Part shown: one piece after another, positions 16,234 to 24,054 of the stretch | Position numbering within the stretch: the stretch's first letter is position 1 | Layout of the letters: every line of letters starts with the position of its first letter | From: Candidatus Poribacteria bacterium | GTDB taxonomy: Bacteria > Poribacteria > WGA-4E > PCPOR2b | Direction of reading: 5' to 3' | Length of the DNA stretch: 44,409 nucleotides | NCBI GenBank assembly: GCA_022822785.1 | Contig: JAJEAL010000009.1 | Span: 1-44,409, forward strand | Program-made: the position numbers and the translations under genes | Notes under the pieces: model-generated | What the model was told of the DNA's origin: nothing | The model's input: only the letters and a program-made list of their open reading frames with translations | Database searches by the model: none

Positions 16234-17298
16234 ATGGCAACATTTCGTCCCAGAGTCTTGATAGCTTGTGATGAGAATGTCCGCAAAACTTATCTACCAC
16301 CGGAAGAGGTAGAACGGCTTGAAACCTTCGCTGATTGGGAGTGGTTTTCCTGCCAAGGTGGAGGCATTTACACCACGAACGAAAACCCCGAAACAGCAGC
16401 AGAATTCTCTAAGCATATAGGTGATATTAACGGGTTAGTTGTCTGTCACGGCTGTCCTACAATTACGTCAGAGGTTTTGGATGCCGCACCCAATCTGAAA
16501 ATCATCGGTGAATTAGAGGGAGATCGTTTTGCCAGTCGGATTGACTTAGAAGCTGCATGGGAACGGGGAATCCGCACGGTGGACACGACCAACGGCTCCT
16601 CGTATCCGGTTTCAGAGTGGGCGTTGGGACTTATCCTGATTGCGTTACGCAATGCGGGGGCGCAATTCCGTCGTATCATCGCCGGCGAGACAACCCGCGA
16701 TAACAGCGCGCTCGAATATGCCGGTGGACTCCTCACCGGCAAGCGGGTTGGGTTAATCGGGTGTGGTAATATGGGCAGGCGTCTTATTAAGTTCCTCCGT
16801 CCCTTCGAGGTTGATATTTGGGTACATGACCCCTATCTGCCACGGGAGATGGCGGAGGCTATCGGTTTTCTACAAACCTCATTGGATAACCTACTATCGC
16901 AGTGCGATGTCATCGTCTGTGTCGCGCCGTTGACACCGGGCACCCACCGGATGATTGGGGAACGCGAACTCAATCTGATTCAGTCAGGGGCGGCCTTAGT
17001 CAACGTCTCTCGTGGTCCAATTATTGACCCTGACGCACTGATTGCACGCCTCAAACGCGGGGATATTACCGCCGGATTGGATGTTTTCGATCCGGAACCG
17101 ATTCCACCCGATAGCGAAATTATCCATCTCCCCAATGTCTTCCTTACTCCGCACTTTGCTGCTTTCACCGGCGACGACTATCCGCACTTCTTTGAGTTAA
17201 TGGTAGACGAGTTAGATCGGTTCTTCCACGGCCACGAAACACTCTTCGATCTGACACCCCGCTCTCTTGCAAATCGTACCGGTGCTGAACCGGTTTAA
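16234..17298 (+). CDS. D-isomer-specific 2-hydroxyacid dehydrogenase
   Basis: This 354-residue protein is of the phosphoglycerate dehydrogenase / D-2-hydroxyacid dehydrogenase family. The NAD-binding motif is GLIGCGNMGRRL. The catalytic trio is visible as the arginine in LVNVSRGPIID, the glutamate in DVFDPEPIP and the histidine in LTPHFAAFT. It would interconvert a 2-keto acid and a D-2-hydroxy acid. There is no ACT regulatory domain, so it is not a full-length SerA. It seems to be a single-gene unit: repeats lie on both sides, and the hairpin at 17349 follows it by 50 bp. Confidence 0.9.
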   Translation: MATFRPRVLIACDENVRKTYLPPEEVERLETFADWEWFSCQGGGIYTTNENPETAAEFSKHIGDINGLVVCHGCPTITSEVLDAAPNLKIIGELEGDRFASRIDLEAAWERGIRTVDTTNGSSYPVSEWALGLILIALRNAGAQFRRIIAGETTRDNSALEYAGGLLTGKRVGLIGCGNMGRRLIKFLRPFEVDIWVHDPYLPREMAEAIGFLQTSLDNLLSQCDVIVCVAPLTPGTHRMIGERELNLIQSGAALVNVSRGPIIDPDALIARLKRGDITAGLDVFDPEPIPPDSEIIHLPNVFLTPHFAAFTGDDYPHFFELMVDELDRFFHGHETLFDLTPRSLANRTGAEPV

Positions 17299-17348
17299 GT
17301 TAGGCTGAAAAATAATCCGCTTGGCTCATGTTCGGAAATCGGCAATAA

Positions 17349-17382
17349 AGAAACCGAGTTTTGAAGAAAAAACTCGGTTTCT
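17349..17382. terminator. Dispersed hairpin GAAACCGAGTTTT, copy 2 (possible bidirectional terminator)
   Basis: The 14-bp stem AGAAACCGAGTTTT / AAAACTCGGTTTCT has loop GAAGAA (17363-17368). It lies between convergent genes, 50 bp past the stop at 17298 and 45 bp past the opposing stop at 17428, which is where a bidirectional terminator is expected. It is the same sequence family as the hairpins at 2808-2839 and 29191-29221. A T-rich stretch follows on the plus strand (17387-17410). Confidence 0.6.
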
Positions 17383-17427
17383 CACGCTTTTTGCGTTTTG
17401 CATTTTCTTTTGATGTGAGTCACCCGC

Positions 17428-18396
17428 TTAGACGCGCTGCAGAGTTTCTTCTAACCCCATAAGTGTGGCATACATTATCTGCACCCGCTGCATCGGGATT
17501 GAACGTTCCTGTGCCTCTTCAAGTATAGGACCGACACACGCCTGAAATTCTGTGGGTATGCCTTTCTGTATATCTTGAAGGGCGGAGTGCGTCGATTGGC
17601 TGCCAGCCAAAGGTGAGGTCAAAATCTTTTCGATCGCTGCTTCGGCAGCCCCTTGGCACCACGTTTTGACATGGTAGGGACCTAGATCTATTAAGGGAAT
17701 CTCTTTCGCTGCAGCGAGTGCCTGAAGTTCTCTGACCATGCCGATATATTCTGTAGCCAGCTGTCTGTTGGACATGACACCAGCGTTATTCTGTCTAGAA
17801 AGAGTAGCAAGCAGCCCGATAGGTATCCAACCCACCATCTTTGACCACGTAGCGGACAGGATAGCGTCGGAGGATTGCGTGATAAGCCCTGCTCGTTGAA
17901 AAAGCCCCACAATCTCGTCAACGCGTTCTGATGTGCCTCCGTCCAGTTCACCAAACTGAGTGCCGCCATCGTATGTCCAATCCACTGTTCCCGGCACCGG
18001 ACGCTCCCCTGCGACGACCGCAAGACCGCCGATCACTTTTTCCTTTCCAAAGACATTAATCAACAGTTCATCTTTCACTACACCATTCTGAAGAGAAGTA
18101 ACACCCTCATGTACCTGTATATGCTTCGTTGTCGTTAGCACCGCTTCTGTGTCTTGGGCTTTTACAGTGTAGATGAGGATGTCGCATTCTTGAATACTTT
18201 TGGGATCATCAGTGGCGTTGACCTTGCTGTTAAACTCTTGCAGTCCAGTTAGACGGAGGGCACGTTGTTGCTGAATTGCATCAATATGTGCGCCCGGACG
18301 ACCAATGATGGTCACATCACATTCCCCTGTTCGGGCTAAGAGCGCGGCAACGGTTCCGCCGAGTCCGCCCGGTCCAACAATTACCAGCTTTTTCAT
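17428..18396 (-). CDS. Ketopantoate reductase-like (PanE/ApbA family) protein
   Basis: This 322-residue protein begins with the dinucleotide-binding motif VIVGPGGLGGTVAALLA. It has TVKAQDTEAVL, a SLQNGVVKDELL block (PanE-like QNG) and a C-terminal helical domain with the catalytic lysine region ATWSKMVGWIPIG. The chemistry is likely NADPH-dependent reduction of a 2-keto acid such as ketopantoate. The chosen ATG at 18396 has GGTGA five bases upstream. An ATG at 18423 overlaps the stop of the upstream nucleosidase (ATGA), so translational coupling is possible if that start is used. No other pantothenate genes are near, and the family contains many relatives of unknown substrate. Confidence 0.83.
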   Translation of the reverse strand: MKKLVIVGPGGLGGTVAALLARTGECDVTIIGRPGAHIDAIQQQRALRLTGLQEFNSKVNATDDPKSIQECDILIYTVKAQDTEAVLTTTKHIQVHEGVTSLQNGVVKDELLINVFGKEKVIGGLAVVAGERPVPGTVDWTYDGGTQFGELDGGTSERVDEIVGLFQRAGLITQSSDAILSATWSKMVGWIPIGLLATLSRQNNAGVMSNRQLATEYIGMVRELQALAAAKEIPLIDLGPYHVKTWCQGAAEAAIEKILTSPLAGSQSTHSALQDIQKGIPTEFQACVGPILEEAQERSIPMQRVQIMYATLMGLEETLQRV

Positions 18397-18419
18397 AATT
18401 GTCACCCCACTTCCTTCCA

Positions 18420-19097
18420 TCATGCGTGAGTTATCCAAGATGTGATTAATGTTGCTACGTTGCTCATCGCAACTTCTAAGTTCTCCTCAAAATCTGATGC
18501 TGCCTTGTGATCCGCTGTGTCAGTCACGCCCCGTATTTCAAGAAACGGCACCCCGCTGAACGCGCACGCCTTTGCCCCGCCAATTCCTTCCCATGCCACA
18601 GCCAGTGCCCCTGTGGATTTGTGGAGCCCTCTTTTCCTGTCAGTTTCCACTACGTCTTCGTCTCCACTCGCTATGAGACCGAAGTGAACGCTGAACGCGT
18701 TGGCTGAACGTAATACAGATTTGAGATCTGCTATCGCAGCTTCTGAACCGTCGAATTTCGGAGGGGCGCGCTCATTAAATTTGTTATTGTAATCGTGTTC
18801 CACCGTTGTTGTTGCGACAACGACATCCCCAACAGACACTTTGTCCGCTAACGCGCCAGCTGCTCCGGCACAAACAATCACATCCCAGTTGCTGCGGGTA
18901 TCCAGCAAGTGCTGCGTTTGAACGGCAAATTGAACCTTGCCCAATCCACCGCGTGCCAGTGTCACGTCCAGATCGGGAAGCTGTACAACAGGAAGCCTAC
19001 CAACCGTAGCACTCTCGGCTTGGAAGCCTTGCTTGGTGCAACTTTGTAACAGGAAGTTTAACTCCTCCCGCATTGGGGTGATGATGAGCCTTTTCAT
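18420..19097 (-). CDS. Nucleoside phosphorylase/nucleosidase family protein (MTA/SAH nucleosidase-like)
   Basis: This 225-residue protein is of the PNP_UDP_1 fold. Visible family blocks are CAGAAGALADKVSVGDVVVA, TTTVEHDY, AVAWEGIGGAKACAFSG and FLEIRGVTDTAD, with the catalytic aspartate expected in TDTAD. It resembles methylthioadenosine/S-adenosylhomocysteine nucleosidases more than purine phosphorylases, but futalosine hydrolase-like activity cannot be excluded. The next gene (ketopantoate reductase-like) follows without a gap. No clear Shine-Dalgarno precedes the ATG. Confidence 0.8.
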   Translation of the reverse strand: MKRLIITPMREELNFLLQSCTKQGFQAESATVGRLPVVQLPDLDVTLARGGLGKVQFAVQTQHLLDTRSNWDVIVCAGAAGALADKVSVGDVVVATTTVEHDYNNKFNERAPPKFDGSEAAIADLKSVLRSANAFSVHFGLIASGDEDVVETDRKRGLHKSTGALAVAWEGIGGAKACAFSGVPFLEIRGVTDTADHKAASDFEENLEVAMSNVATLITSWITHA

Positions 19098-19171
19098 AGA
19101 TGATATTGTAGCATCAGGGCTAAAAAAGTAAAATCAAAAAGATTTCCTGTTAAACATATCCACGGTCTGGT

Positions 19172-19210
19172 TGTGTTGACAAATCCAACGGCAGATCCGA
19201 ATAAATTTCT
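19172..19210. repeat. Dispersed repeat, copy A
   Basis: The stretch AATCCAACGGCAG ... AAATTTCT (19182-19210) matches AATCCAACGACAG ... AAATTTCT at 36584-36610, with a stem-forming GTTG/CAAC pair upstream in both. It lies between two divergent genes (minus gene ending upstream at 19097, plus gene starting at 19295). It looks like a small non-coding dispersed repeat. Confidence 0.5.
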
Positions 19211-19294
19211 AACCGAGTGTTGATTTAGCAGTTGTTCAAAACGCTAGAAGTTGGTATAATATCGTTAGATAACTATCGATGATGGAGTGAATCA

Positions 19295-20281
19295 ATGGCT
19301 GAAAATGGGAAACCAAGGAACGTTACAAGTGATTGGTGGCTTGGGATGCCCCATACGGTCGAGCCGAAGATCTTGGAATGGATAGAAAAATATCCGGACC
19401 GATTGGAAATACGTCACACGACGCAGTACACAGGGCATAAGATCTACGCGTTGACTGTGACCAACAAGGACATTCCGGCAGATAAAAAGAAAAAGCTGTT
19501 GACCACTGTTTCCCACGGTCATGAGCCTGCGGGCACTGCAGCAATTATGGATTTTATAAATCAACTGCTCACCGGCGAACATCTCAATGGGGCGGAAACG
19601 GATCTGGCGGTGGAGGCGGTTGTTAATGAAACGTTGTTGACCTTTATCCCAATCGCCAATCCGGATGGACGTTCTCGTGCGCCTGTTGACTGTTGGGACG
19701 GATCGATTTACGACGCCAACCAGTTTTTCGACTACATGAAAGGTTGTCGTCCTGATGGCAGCAGGTTCGATTGGCCCGAACCACGGGTGTGGAAGCAGAG
19801 CGAGGAAAATGTGGCGCGGGTTGGTATCACGTATGCACAAATCGACGAAGATACCTACGCCGAAAACTTCTGGGCACCGGAGGGAACCAAATATAATGCG
19901 TTGATGGAAGAGTTGGGAGAAACCCACTATTACGACGCCCTTTTAGATCTTCACCAGACCTACGAGCAGGAAGAACGGTACGATACCTTTGTCCAGTATG
20001 CGGACGCAGATTGGATGCCGAAAGCACAGCAAGAGTATGCACTTGCTTGGGGTGAGGTGATACAAGGTGCCTTTAAAAAGATTGGTGCCCACTTCAGCGG
20101 GGTTCATACCGGCGGCGATGAACGCTGGATTATTCACCAATTTTCGGTCAAATACGGGACCCCCAATCTGCTCTTTGAGGTTCAGAATAACCATCCCAAC
20201 ACATCGATGGATGAGCAACTCCTTTACGCAGAAGCCGTGATTCGTGGCAGCGTTGAATGGTTGCTGCACAGCACAAGTTGA
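19295..20281 (+). CDS. M14-family zinc carboxypeptidase
   Basis: This 328-residue metallopeptidase has all the expected ligands. The HxxE motif is SHGHEPAG (H74, E77), the third zinc ligand is H220 in LLDLHQTYEQ, and the general base is E295 in NLLFEVQNN. NPDGRSRAP supplies the NPDG block. There is no signal peptide, so it appears cytoplasmic. It would remove a C-terminal amino acid, or cleave a related amide, from a small peptide or conjugate. It precedes the enolase-superfamily gene by 28 bp, which suggests cotranscription. Confidence 0.87.
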   Translation: MAENGKPRNVTSDWWLGMPHTVEPKILEWIEKYPDRLEIRHTTQYTGHKIYALTVTNKDIPADKKKKLLTTVSHGHEPAGTAAIMDFINQLLTGEHLNGAETDLAVEAVVNETLLTFIPIANPDGRSRAPVDCWDGSIYDANQFFDYMKGCRPDGSRFDWPEPRVWKQSEENVARVGITYAQIDEDTYAENFWAPEGTKYNALMEELGETHYYDALLDLHQTYEQEERYDTFVQYADADWMPKAQQEYALAWGEVIQGAFKKIGAHFSGVHTGGDERWIIHQFSVKYGTPNLLFEVQNNHPNTSMDEQLLYAEAVIRGSVEWLLHSTS

Positions 20282-20309
20282 ATCATAACTAATCCACAGG
20301 AGCATTTCT

Positions 20310-21539
20310 ATGAAGATTAAGCATGTCGAGACAATGACGTTGGATATTCCCTTTTACGCCGACCATGTCACTCGCGCCATGCAGCGAGCCAATACCCACA
20401 ATGAGCGCGTCCATCTGTGTCGTATTGAAACTGACAACGACATCGTTGGATATGGCGATGGCGGCGTTTCAGATGCGGCCAGGCTGATTGGTCAGAATCC
20501 GTTCGTCATCATGAACGATGACTCCATCGGTTTTGGCGCGCAGTTGGCTGTGCTAGATATAGCGGGAAAAGCTGTCGGTGCCCCGGTGCACGCACTATTA
20601 GGTGATAAAGTGCGCGATCGTTGTCCAATCTCTTGGTGGGATATTGACATGCCCCCGGAAGACTGGGTTGCGGAAGCGGAGGAATCCCTCAAACGCGGTT
20701 ATACCACCTTCAAGATGAAAGCCCGCCCTTGGTTCGACATCATTGAACAGATAGAGACGGTCGGGAAGGTTGTGCCGCTCGATTACAAATTTGATGTGGA
20801 TTTCAACGGCTTCCTACTAACTCAGGCGAAAGCCGAAATCATCCTCCAACAGCTTGACCCTCATCCTAATATCGGTATGTATGAGAGTCCTTTCTATCTC
20901 CAGCAAGATTTGACGGGAGCCAAAATACTTCGGGAACGCATATCCAAGCCGATTGTTGAGCACTTCCGCGACGAGGTTCTGCACGCCCATTGTAGTGATG
21001 GCTTTGTAATCGGTGGTGGTGTTAACCAAGTTCGGCGGGATGCCACACTCGCTGGTGCCTTCAACAAGCCGTTCTGGCTGCAATTGGTCGGCACCGGTAT
21101 CACGACCGCTTTTGCTGTGCATCTCGGCTCAGTCCTCTCACATGCCCAACTGCCTTACATCACCTGCTTCGAGCTGTGGGAACATAATCTACTTAAAGAC
21201 GGGCTCCCGGTTATCGATGGATTTATCGATGTGCCAGACGCGCCGGGACTTGGTGTTGAGGTCGATGAAGCTGCCATTGAGCAGTACAAAGTCGATCCTA
21301 ATACACCAACACCGACGGCGTTATATCGTCAGAAAAAACGTATCCTCCGCATCAGTTGGCCCGGTGCCGGCGACAAATCGCGTATTTGGGAGTTCACGGA
21401 CGAATCCATTTATCAACAAGCTTTCTATCAAGGTAACCTCCCCGGCTTTGAACGTGGCGTGAACCTAGAAGTAATTGAGGACGATAATAGTGCTGGTTTT
21501 CAGTCACAACATGAGAAGCTAGTTGCATGTGGTCTATGA
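20310..21539 (+). CDS. Mandelate racemase/muconate lactonizing enzyme family protein
   Basis: This 409-residue enolase-superfamily enzyme has a lysine motif in TTFKMKARPWF (second-strand KxK). Metal ligands are plausible in FKFDVDFNG-like FDVDFN and MYESPF, and further down EHFRDEV. A C-terminal extension of about 60 residues (YRQKKRILRISW ... VIEDD) goes beyond the usual barrel. The family abstracts the alpha proton of carboxylates such as sugar acids. It sits behind CAGGAG, 28 bp after the carboxypeptidase and 62 bp before the molybdopterin subunit. Specific substrate not assignable. Confidence 0.85.
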   Translation: MKIKHVETMTLDIPFYADHVTRAMQRANTHNERVHLCRIETDNDIVGYGDGGVSDAARLIGQNPFVIMNDDSIGFGAQLAVLDIAGKAVGAPVHALLGDKVRDRCPISWWDIDMPPEDWVAEAEESLKRGYTTFKMKARPWFDIIEQIETVGKVVPLDYKFDVDFNGFLLTQAKAEIILQQLDPHPNIGMYESPFYLQQDLTGAKILRERISKPIVEHFRDEVLHAHCSDGFVIGGGVNQVRRDATLAGAFNKPFWLQLVGTGITTAFAVHLGSVLSHAQLPYITCFELWEHNLLKDGLPVIDGFIDVPDAPGLGVEVDEAAIEQYKVDPNTPTPTALYRQKKRILRISWPGAGDKSRIWEFTDESIYQQAFYQGNLPGFERGVNLEVIEDDNSAGFQSQHEKLVACGL

Positions 21540-21601
21540 TCATCGCCTCATGGTATCAAATGTACTAATAAACCAATGAACCCAAAGAAAGGAGTATTGT
21601 C

Positions 21602-23914
21602 ATGTCAGAATATACAGTCCTTGGCAAAAGTCTACCGAGAGTTGATGCACTTGAAAAGGTAACAGGTGCGGCACAATACGGGGCTGATGTTCATCTGCCC
21701 GGTATGCTTCACGGTAAGTTTGTACGCAGCCAACACCCGCATGCAAAGATTGTTAGCATCGACACTAGTGAAGCTGAAAAGCTGCCCGGCGTCCGGGCGA
21801 TTATCACCCAAGACGATGTTGAAAGCGGGCGCCGGGTCTTTGCTTCTGACAAAGTCCTCTATCTCGGTGAACCGATTGCAGCGGTCGCGGCGACAGATCC
21901 GGATATCGCGGAGGAAGCTGTGGACTTGATTCAGGTTCATTACGAAGTGTTACCTGTTGTTCAAGATGTAACCGAGTCTATTAAGCCGGATGCACCCCGC
22001 CTGCACAGCGATGATACGAAAGACGGTCCGGCCCGTCGGGCGATTAGAGCCGAGTTGAGGCAACTTGAGCGGGACGACTCGCAAGACCACAGTGCACAGA
22101 TTGCTGAGCTAAACGCACAGCTGGACGTTCTTGAAGACGAAGTCTACTACAACGTTTCTGCCGAAACACATACAGCGGTTGGCGATGTGGAGGCGGGTTT
22201 CGCCGAGTCGGATCTGGTTGTGGAAAATACTTACGTCATTCCACGGGTGCATCAGACCTACATGGAACCGCATGTCTCCGTCGCTGATGTTGAGTCTACA
22301 GGCAAGGTCACGGTGTGGGCGAGCACCCAAGGTCCTTTCGCCATCCGATCTGGTATCGCGGGTACACTCGGTATTCCGCTCAATCAGGTGAACGTTATTG
22401 CGACCACAATGGGCGGCGGTTTTGGCGGACGTTTCGGCGTTGCACTGACCCATGTTCCTGCGGTTCTACTCTCTCAGAAGACGGGGCGTCCGGTGAAGAT
22501 TCAGATGACCCGCGAAGAGGAGTTTACGGACGGTCGTCCTGCACCAGGCTGTGTGATTACACTGAAAACAGGTGTCAAGAATGACGGGACCATCGTCGCC
22601 CGTCAGGCACTCGCCTTTTGGGATTCCGGTTCCGTGTCGGGCGCTTCGATTGGTAGCACGCTTCGTGTCCGTGGTGTTTACAAAATCGCTCATCTAAAGG
22701 TTGATGCCTACGGTGTGTATACAAACAAGTCTGGAACTGCCGCTTATCGTGCGCCGGGCACCCCCCAGGCTGCCTTCGCCGGCGAATCCCAACTTGACGA
22801 CATTGCTCGCAAGCTTGGTATGGATCCGGTCGAGTTTCGCCTAAAAAATATGCGTGAAGAGGGTGATCCCATCCCTGGTGGTGGTCAACGGGGTGGCGCC
22901 AGAGAACCGAAGGTCGGTTATAAGGAAACGCTGCAAGCGGTGGCTGATGCTGTGGGTTGGAAGAATCGCACGAAAGGTGCGAACCAAGGATGGGGCGTGG
23001 CGATTGGTGATTGGACAAACGGTTGTGGGCCGGGTGGCATGTTCGTCTCCATCCACGAAGATGGAAGCGCGCGAATCTTCCACGGCTCGATGGATATCAG
23101 CGGCACCGATACCGCCATTACCCAGATTGTTGCTGAAGTGTTGACCCTTCCCTATGAGCAGGTTGCAATCACCCGTGGGGATACCGATTCGGCACCTTAT
23201 GCAACAGGCTCTGGCGGCAGCGTTGTTACCTTTACGATGGGGAACACCGCCAAGATTGCGGCTGAAGATACGCGTCAACGTCTGCTTGAACTCGCCGCAG
23301 AACGGTTGAATACGGACATCGAGAACCTCCAATTGGCTGGAGGAGAGGTGACTACAATTGTCGGCGATCCCCCGAAATCTATTGGATTCGGTGAGTTGGC
23401 TGCATACAGTCTCTCAACAACAGGTGGGCCTATCGTTGGCAAAGGCTCATTCGCTCGGCAGCCGACGGCCCCTGCCCTTGCCGCGCAAATTGCTAAAGTT
23501 GAGGTCGATACGGAAACCGGCAGAATCAAGGTGCTGAAAATGGCATCCTCACAGGATGTCGGTTTTGCTATTAACCCGATGGCGGTCGAAGGACAGATTG
23601 AGGGCGGTACGGTGCAAGGCTATGCGTGGGCGACCATGGAACAGATGCAGTATGACGAGAACGGTAGCGTGAATCCGGGTTTCGTTGATTACCGGGTGCC
23701 AACCACCGCAGACCTACCCACTGTGGAGTCGATCATCGTTGAAGTGGCAGCGCCCAAAGGACCGTTCGGTGCCAAGGGTGTCGGTGAACCCCCGATCACC
23801 CCAACGTTGGCAACGATGGCAAACGCTGTCGCTGATGCGGTTGGCGTTCGGATTACCGAACTCCCGATGACGCCGGAGCGGGTTGTCGATGCTATTGGTA
23901 GTAACGGTAAGTGA
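21602..23914 (+). CDS. Xanthine dehydrogenase-family molybdopterin-binding subunit
   Basis: This 770-residue large subunit is of the xanthine oxidase / aldehyde oxidoreductase family. It has the N-terminal hammerhead domain (VTGAAQYGADVHLPGMLHG), the cofactor loop TTMGGGFGGRFG, AYRAPGTPQAAFAGE and the active-site glutamate E729 in GVGEPPITPT. Residues 139-182 form a charged helical insert (RRAIRAELRQLERDDS, then IAELNAQLDVLEDE) that looks like a coiled-coil hairpin and is not normal at this position. The partner [2Fe-2S] and FAD subunits are not in the window. The start is behind AAAGGAG. Confidence 0.92.
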   Translation: MSEYTVLGKSLPRVDALEKVTGAAQYGADVHLPGMLHGKFVRSQHPHAKIVSIDTSEAEKLPGVRAIITQDDVESGRRVFASDKVLYLGEPIAAVAATDPDIAEEAVDLIQVHYEVLPVVQDVTESIKPDAPRLHSDDTKDGPARRAIRAELRQLERDDSQDHSAQIAELNAQLDVLEDEVYYNVSAETHTAVGDVEAGFAESDLVVENTYVIPRVHQTYMEPHVSVADVESTGKVTVWASTQGPFAIRSGIAGTLGIPLNQVNVIATTMGGGFGGRFGVALTHVPAVLLSQKTGRPVKIQMTREEEFTDGRPAPGCVITLKTGVKNDGTIVARQALAFWDSGSVSGASIGSTLRVRGVYKIAHLKVDAYGVYTNKSGTAAYRAPGTPQAAFAGESQLDDIARKLGMDPVEFRLKNMREEGDPIPGGGQRGGAREPKVGYKETLQAVADAVGWKNRTKGANQGWGVAIGDWTNGCGPGGMFVSIHEDGSARIFHGSMDISGTDTAITQIVAEVLTLPYEQVAITRGDTDSAPYATGSGGSVVTFTMGNTAKIAAEDTRQRLLELAAERLNTDIENLQLAGGEVTTIVGDPPKSIGFGELAAYSLSTTGGPIVGKGSFARQPTAPALAAQIAKVEVDTETGRIKVLKMASSQDVGFAINPMAVEGQIEGGTVQGYAWATMEQMQYDENGSVNPGFVDYRVPTTADLPTVESIIVEVAAPKGPFGAKGVGEPPITPTLATMANAVADAVGVRITELPMTPERVVDAIGSNGK

Positions 23915-23955
23915 ACTACCTATTCGACAAAAAGGCACACTTGATGTGCTCGAAC

Positions 23956-24031
23956 CCCGTAGGTGCGGTATCTTACCTCACCGCGATACACTAAACAGCC
24001 CGTAGGCGGGGCGTCCTGCCCCGCCACGATA
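23956..24031. repeat. Tandem degenerate CCCGTAGG repeat with GC-rich hairpin
   Basis: Two 33-bp units start at 23956 and 23999 (period 43). Both begin CCCGTAGG and end CGATA, and each can fold on itself. The second forms a perfect stem GGCGGGGC / GCCCCGCC (24005-24012 and 24018-24025) with loop GTCCT. They lie between the molybdopterin subunit and the EgtB-like gene and could terminate transcription of the former, although no U-run follows. Confidence 0.6.
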
Positions 24032-24054
24032 TGCTATATTGAGATGGAAAACCT

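Noticed and set aside
22575-23332. Minus-strand frames of 147 and 163 residues inside the molybdopterin subunit gene
   Set aside because: They are shadows of a strongly conserved coding sequence.
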